A stretch of DNA of 17,919 nt, taken from assembly GCA_004524595.1 (NCBI GenBank), contig SDOA01000084.1, forward strand, positions 1 to 17,919, in the 5' to 3' direction. Positions 14,976-17,919 of this stretch are shown piece after piece. A program made the translations under genes and the position numbers. This DNA comes from Candidatus Thorarchaeota archaeon. GTDB lineage: Archaea; Asgardarchaeota; Thorarchaeia; Thorarchaeales; Thorarchaeaceae. The notes under the pieces were generated by a model. The model ran no database searches and was not told where the DNA came from. It saw only the letters and a program-made list of their open reading frames with translations. Every line of letters begins with the position of its first letter. The first letter of the stretch is position 1.

Positions 14976-15704
14976 TTGAGGATAGATGTATTGACTAAAG
15001 ACAAAGGAATATCATTTGGAATACTAATTCCAATTATTGTACTTGTTATTGTAATGTTATCAAGTGGTGAAAGATGGTTAATGATTCCAATTACAATCTT
15101 ATTCATCATCTTCGTTGGAGATGCTTATCAGAATATGAAAATTCGTATGAAACGAGAACAGGTTGATTATTGGAAAGCGCCAGATTCTGTGACAAATCCT
15201 TCTGGTCTAAAACCAGAATCTAAATTTATCGATAGAAAACCTATCTATGACCAACAAAAGCAGAAAGAACAAGGAGTGAATTGTGGTACACTCATTCCAA
15301 TCATTATTGTAGGATGGTTGTTACTTATTTCGAGATCATGGATTTTTATGATACCTCTTCTCTGTCTATTATCATCATTGATTGACAACCTAACTAAGAG
15401 TGGTAGAAGAACTTCTAGAATTAAGGAAGAGATGCGTAGAGATACTGTGCGAACAGTTTCGGATCTATCGAGTCGAACTGGTCTATCCGAAGAGAAAGTA
15501 AGAGAGAGTATTGTATCTGAGAAAAGAAGTGGATCATCAGATGTCTGGTTTGACCCATCATCAGGTCAGATAACTGATAATCCAATAAGGGTAGTTGAAC
15601 CAATTAGAGAATCATCAATTGGATGTGTTTACTGTGGTTTCGCCCTCAAAGCAGAAGATAGATTCTGTCCTTTCTGTGGAGCGCCAATCAAAGCTTCCAG
15701 TTAA
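14976..15704 (+). CDS. Membrane protein with duplicated helix pair, winged-helix-like domain and zinc ribbon
   Basis: This 242-residue protein starts at TTG; no in-frame ATG lies before the first membrane helix. Helices are at about 12-29, 34-50, 104-119 and 122-140. The two pairs repeat each other: 'KGISFGILIPIIVLV...MIPI' and 'QGVNCGTLIPIIIVG...MIPL', with a charged linker of about 50 residues between. Residues about 148-200 resemble a winged helix ('TVRTVSDLSSRTGLSEEKVR'). The end is a zinc ribbon, C217-x2-C220-x10-C231-x2-C234, with the same spacing as in the protein at 8107-8784. The plan suggests a membrane-held regulator or adaptor; I know no named family. The wing part is weaker than in its relative. 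Its stop codon overlaps the stop of the convergent methyltransferase-like gene. Confidence 0.7.
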   Translation: MRIDVLTKDKGISFGILIPIIVLVIVMLSSGERWLMIPITILFIIFVGDAYQNMKIRMKREQVDYWKAPDSVTNPSGLKPESKFIDRKPIYDQQKQKEQGVNCGTLIPIIIVGWLLLISRSWIFMIPLLCLLSSLIDNLTKSGRRTSRIKEEMRRDTVRTVSDLSSRTGLSEEKVRESIVSEKRSGSSDVWFDPSSGQITDNPIRVVEPIRESSIGCVYCGFALKAEDRFCPFCGAPIKASS

Positions 15705-16312
15705 CCACTCAATAATACAGATTTCTTCGGTATCAAAAATCCGACTCTCTCACGGTAATCTAGATATGGCTGCCCAAAACGGATTATTAAGTCCTTTTCT
15801 TCAGCAACGCACATTATGTAAAAGATTGGAATCCAAATGAATGAATAGAACACTAAGAAAGGGGAGTTAAGCCAAAGAGCAATTGGAAACCATAAGATAG
15901 ATTCACCTATTGCCTGAGGATGACGTACTTTTTCGTAAATGCCTGTGTAAAGACCATGCTCCTTCTTTGGAGCAAGTGCCTCCTCACCAGCATCCTTTAT
16001 GCCAAAATACATGATGTACATACTTGGTGCAATGATAATCAATCCAGCAGAAATCGATATACCCCAATGCCAGGGAAGTATCAAAGGTAGACCTAATGGC
16101 AAAGGATAGAAAACATAGATAACGTAATTGATTACAGTCACTCCTTCAAAACAACCTGCGATAATCCGGTAAGTCTTACATTTCGGATATGCAGACTCTC
16201 CGATTCTTCTTTCAAGCTGTGCAGGACTTACGCTTCTAACGTAGAAATAAAGAAACAGGATTGTTGATACAATAAGGCTTGTGAAATTTAACCTCTCAAT
16301 CATTTTGACCAT
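15701..16312 (-). CDS. Isoprenylcysteine carboxyl methyltransferase-like membrane protein (ICMT/PEMT superfamily)
   Basis: From the ATG at 16310-16312 this is a 203-residue protein with about five membrane helices. The C-terminal half has the cofactor-binding signature of ICMT and phospholipid methyltransferases: 'EHGLYTGIYEKVRHPQAIGE' (118-137), a helix pair, then 'EEKDLIIRFGQPYLDYRERV' (171-190), where Glu, Arg and the Tyr-x-x-Tyr are typical. It would use S-adenosylmethionine on a membrane-bound substrate that is not identifiable; archaea lack a proven CaaX pathway, so a lipid or isoprenoid target is possible. The frame is open to 16420, but those extra 36 residues come from the AT-rich promoter region facing the HtrA gene and overlap its upstream, so the shorter start is preferred. 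It shares TTAA as overlapping stops with the zinc-ribbon gene. Confidence 0.75.
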   Translation of the reverse strand: MVKMIERLNFTSLIVSTILFLYFYVRSVSPAQLERRIGESAYPKCKTYRIIAGCFEGVTVINYVIYVFYPLPLGLPLILPWHWGISISAGLIIIAPSMYIMYFGIKDAGEEALAPKKEHGLYTGIYEKVRHPQAIGESILWFPIALWLNSPFLVFYSFIWIPIFYIMCVAEEKDLIIRFGQPYLDYRERVGFLIPKKSVLLSG

Positions 16313-16388
16313 CGTGCAAGAATCAATGGCTGATATTACTATTAACGTCCTGAAAAATCTCTTGATTAGAAGTCGCATTAAAGCACAA

Positions 16389-16417
16389 GTTAATATTATA
16401 TTAATTATAGTTAATAT
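16389..16417. promoter_or_regulatory. AT-rich divergent promoter region with repeated GTTAATAT
   Basis: GTTAATAT occurs at 16389-16396 and again at 16410-16417, 21 bp apart, with only A and T bases between except one G of the second copy. The first copy lies where the TATA box of a leaderless HtrA message would be (about 23-30 bp before the ATG at 16419). The second touches the start codon. TATA box and operator functions are inferred from position. Confidence 0.4.
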
Positions 16418-16418
16418 C

Positions 16419-17345
16419 ATGCTTCAAGAACTTGAGAGAGAAATTGTAAAAGTTGTGGAACAAGTTGTACCTAGTGTCGTAAGCGTTTCAACCACTAGAC
16501 TCGCAAGAACACAGCTATCAATGGTTGTTCCAGTTCAGGGACAGGGCTCTGGTGTGATTCTATCAGATACTGGCTACATTGTAAGTAATGCACATGTGAT
16601 TGAAGGAGCACGCGATGTAGAAGTAACACTTCATGATGGACAGACATACAAGGCAGTAGTTGTTGGTGAATCAAAAACGAAGGACCTTGCAATCCTAAAA
16701 ATTGAAGCTCTGGGATTAGTTCCTATTGAAAGAGGAGACTCGAGCAGTCTTCAAGTAGGGCAATTTGCTATTGCAATAGGAAATCCATTAGGTCTTGGAT
16801 CATCTGTCACTTTTGGGATGGTGAGTGCGTTAGATAGGACAATACAGAGCCAGAGGTCGTTCCTTGAAGGTCTCATCCAGACATCCGCTCAAATCAATCC
16901 AGGAAATAGTGGGGGAGCCCTTGTAGACTTGAATGGCAGACTAATTGGTGTTCCGACAGCTATGATACAATGGAGTCAAGGCATTGGTTTTGCTATCGCT
17001 GTAGATACATTAAAGGCGGTCTTCGACGAGCTTGTTGAAACAGGTACTGTGAGGACTCCTTGGATGGGCATCGTTGGAATCACTCTGAATCGTGGATTAG
17101 CAACTCACTACAGATTGGTTATTGATAAAGGAGCAATGATTCTTGAAGTTCCAAAGGGTCCATCACGTAGTGCAGGATTGCAACCTGGAGATGTCATTGT
17201 AGCAATCAACGAGATCGATATTACAAGCATGGAGGACCTAAGAAGGATGATTATTGGTTCTAAGGTCGGAGATAAACTACGAATTAGATTCTATCGCAGG
17301 AGAGAGGTCTTCGAAACCTACGTTGAATTGACATCATCACCATAG
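16419..17345 (+). CDS. HtrA/DegP-like trypsin-type serine protease with one PDZ domain
   Basis: This 308-residue protein starts at ATG 16419. The protease domain (about 8-205) has a complete catalytic triad: H59 in 'VSNAHVI', D89 in 'TKDLAILK' and S164 in 'NPGNSGGAL'. A PDZ domain follows (about 215-305), with the binding-loop region around 'TPWMGIVGITL' and 'PSRSAGLQPGDVIVAINEID' (249-268). The family cuts misfolded or specific proteins and uses PDZ to select or regulate. No signal peptide or membrane helix is present with this start, so it would act in the cytoplasm, unlike most bacterial HtrA. The frame is open upstream to 16281 and includes a short hydrophobic run, but that stretch is the AT-rich promoter region and is read as coincidence. 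It is divergent from the ICMT-like gene and ends 4 bp from the DMT transporter stop. Confidence 0.9.
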   Translation: MLQELEREIVKVVEQVVPSVVSVSTTRLARTQLSMVVPVQGQGSGVILSDTGYIVSNAHVIEGARDVEVTLHDGQTYKAVVVGESKTKDLAILKIEALGLVPIERGDSSSLQVGQFAIAIGNPLGLGSSVTFGMVSALDRTIQSQRSFLEGLIQTSAQINPGNSGGALVDLNGRLIGVPTAMIQWSQGIGFAIAVDTLKAVFDELVETGTVRTPWMGIVGITLNRGLATHYRLVIDKGAMILEVPKGPSRSAGLQPGDVIVAINEIDITSMEDLRRMIIGSKVGDKLRIRFYRRREVFETYVELTSSP

Positions 17346-17349
17346 GAGA

Positions 17350-17919
17350 TTAGAATCCCATGACAACTAAGACAATTCCAATCATTGTGAGAGCGATACC
17401 TAAGACAGCTACACGTGTAAGTTTCTCTTTCAGAATGAATATGGATACAGGTATTGCAAAGAGAGGAGCAGTAGAAGATAGAACGGACATAATTGCTGCA
17501 CCAACGATAGCAACAGCCCAAACAAAGAGCAGCGAACCGATAGCCATTCCAAAAAATCCTGCGACTACAACTCTGACTATTGCTCTCCGTGTTGGTACTT
17601 TCATTCCATTGAAACTAGCAAGAGCAACCATTGGAACAAAAGCAATAGAACCAAATAATACACGAACAAAGCTGCCACTGATTGGGTCAACTCCCTCTAT
17701 TCCGACCTGTAGGAGAGTTGTTCCTACTGCATAAAGGACTGCAGTCATTACTGCACCAGCTATACCCCAAAGATCGAGTCTCCGATTATTGCCATCCTGT
17801 GAGGACAAATCACCTGTTTCTTGATGCCTATTCTGTTCATTTGATATGAGAATGACTCCAATGACTGCAACAATCGCACCAAAAAGTCTCGAAAGAATTG
17901 GTGGCTCCCCCAGAAAGAA
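17350..17919 (-). CDS. EamA/DMT-superfamily transporter, N-terminus outside window
   Basis: The minus-strand frame stays open to the end of the window, giving 189 residues of the C-terminal part. A TTG inside at 17806-17808 could be taken as a start, but the residues before it read 'FFLGEPPILSRLFGAIVAV' and 'IGVILIS', the usual end of the first EamA repeat, so the gene continues beyond the window. After a short hydrophilic linker the second EamA repeat is complete, with five hydrophobic segments, 'GSFVRVLFGSIAFVP', 'SSTAPLFAIPVSIFILKEKL' and 'GIALTMIGIVLVVMG' at the expected places. It would be a ten-helix exporter or importer of small metabolites; substrate unknown. It converges on the HtrA gene with four bases between stops. 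Confidence 0.85.
   Translation of the reverse strand, partial: FFLGEPPILSRLFGAIVAVIGVILISNEQNRHQETGDLSSQDGNNRRLDLWGIAGAVMTAVLYAVGTTLLQVGIEGVDPISGSFVRVLFGSIAFVPMVALASFNGMKVPTRRAIVRVVVAGFFGMAIGSLLFVWAVAIVGAAIMSVLSSTAPLFAIPVSIFILKEKLTRVAVLGIALTMIGIVLVVMGF

Noticed and set aside
16281..16418. N-terminal extension of HtrA with a hydrophobic run that might be a membrane anchor
   Set aside because: The stretch is AT-rich promoter DNA whose reverse strand also reads as hydrophobic, it overlaps the opposite gene, and family similarity begins after the ATG at 16419.
16313..16420. N-terminal extension of the ICMT-like protein
   Set aside because: It would overlap the HtrA start and comes from the same AT-rich DNA; the Met at 16310-16312 directly precedes the first plausible membrane helix.
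17350..17808. A complete 152-residue half-size EamA transporter
   Set aside because: The frame remains open to the window end and the residues before the internal TTG match the end of a first EamA repeat, so it is a cut full-length gene.

Overview
The window looks like chromosomal DNA from an archaeon. It is A+T-rich, and most genes stand alone with alternating orientation and AT-rich TATA-like upstream regions. The gene content points the same way: a SEC59/DGK1-type polyprenol or lipid kinase, response regulators with receiver-PAS-kinase and receiver-GAF architectures but no DNA-binding domain, membrane proteins ending in zinc ribbons, DUF362 and DUF3160 proteins, and a kinase H-box of the 'LMGHD' type seen in archaeal kinases. 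An Asgard (Thorarchaeota-like) lineage is my best guess. It is an inference from protein flavour only; there is no rRNA or other marker gene here.

Layout. 1-5011: the end of a multi-pass ABC-2-like exporter permease, a two-way terminator hairpin, a large secreted or anchored DUF3160 protein on the minus strand, and divergently a small winged-helix regulator with two C-terminal membrane helices, followed by a tandem GNAT acetyltransferase. The intergenic region of that divergent pair carries a 13-bp direct repeat spaced exactly 21 bp. 5012-7986: an unusual Fpg/Nei-type DNA glycosylase lacking the N-terminal proline, a dolichol/phytol-kinase-like membrane enzyme, and a double SRPBCC (AHSA1-like) protein. 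8107-13944: a signalling island with a membrane winged-helix/zinc-ribbon protein, a receiver-GAF response regulator without a kinase domain, a GbsR/MarR-type regulator, a triple-PAS soluble histidine kinase, and convergently a receiver-PAS-histidine kinase. 14008-17919: DUF362, a second membrane winged-helix/zinc-ribbon protein, an isoprenylcysteine-methyltransferase-like membrane enzyme, a cytoplasmic-looking HtrA protease with PDZ domain, and a DMT/EamA transporter cut by the window end.

How the genes fit together. There is no metabolic operon. The common theme is sensing and regulation: two kinases, two receiver proteins, four winged-helix proteins (three of them membrane-embedded), and membrane or surface proteins. 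The receiver-GAF protein, the GbsR-like regulator and the triple-PAS kinase are consecutive on one strand, which suggests a pathway whose DNA-binding output is a separate protein. Four of the five convergent gene pairs end within 11 bp of each other or overlap, leaving no room for ordinary terminators.

No rRNA, tRNA, CRISPR array, insertion sequence or attachment site was seen. No gene-free stretch exceeds 300 bases; the longest is 5012-5299.
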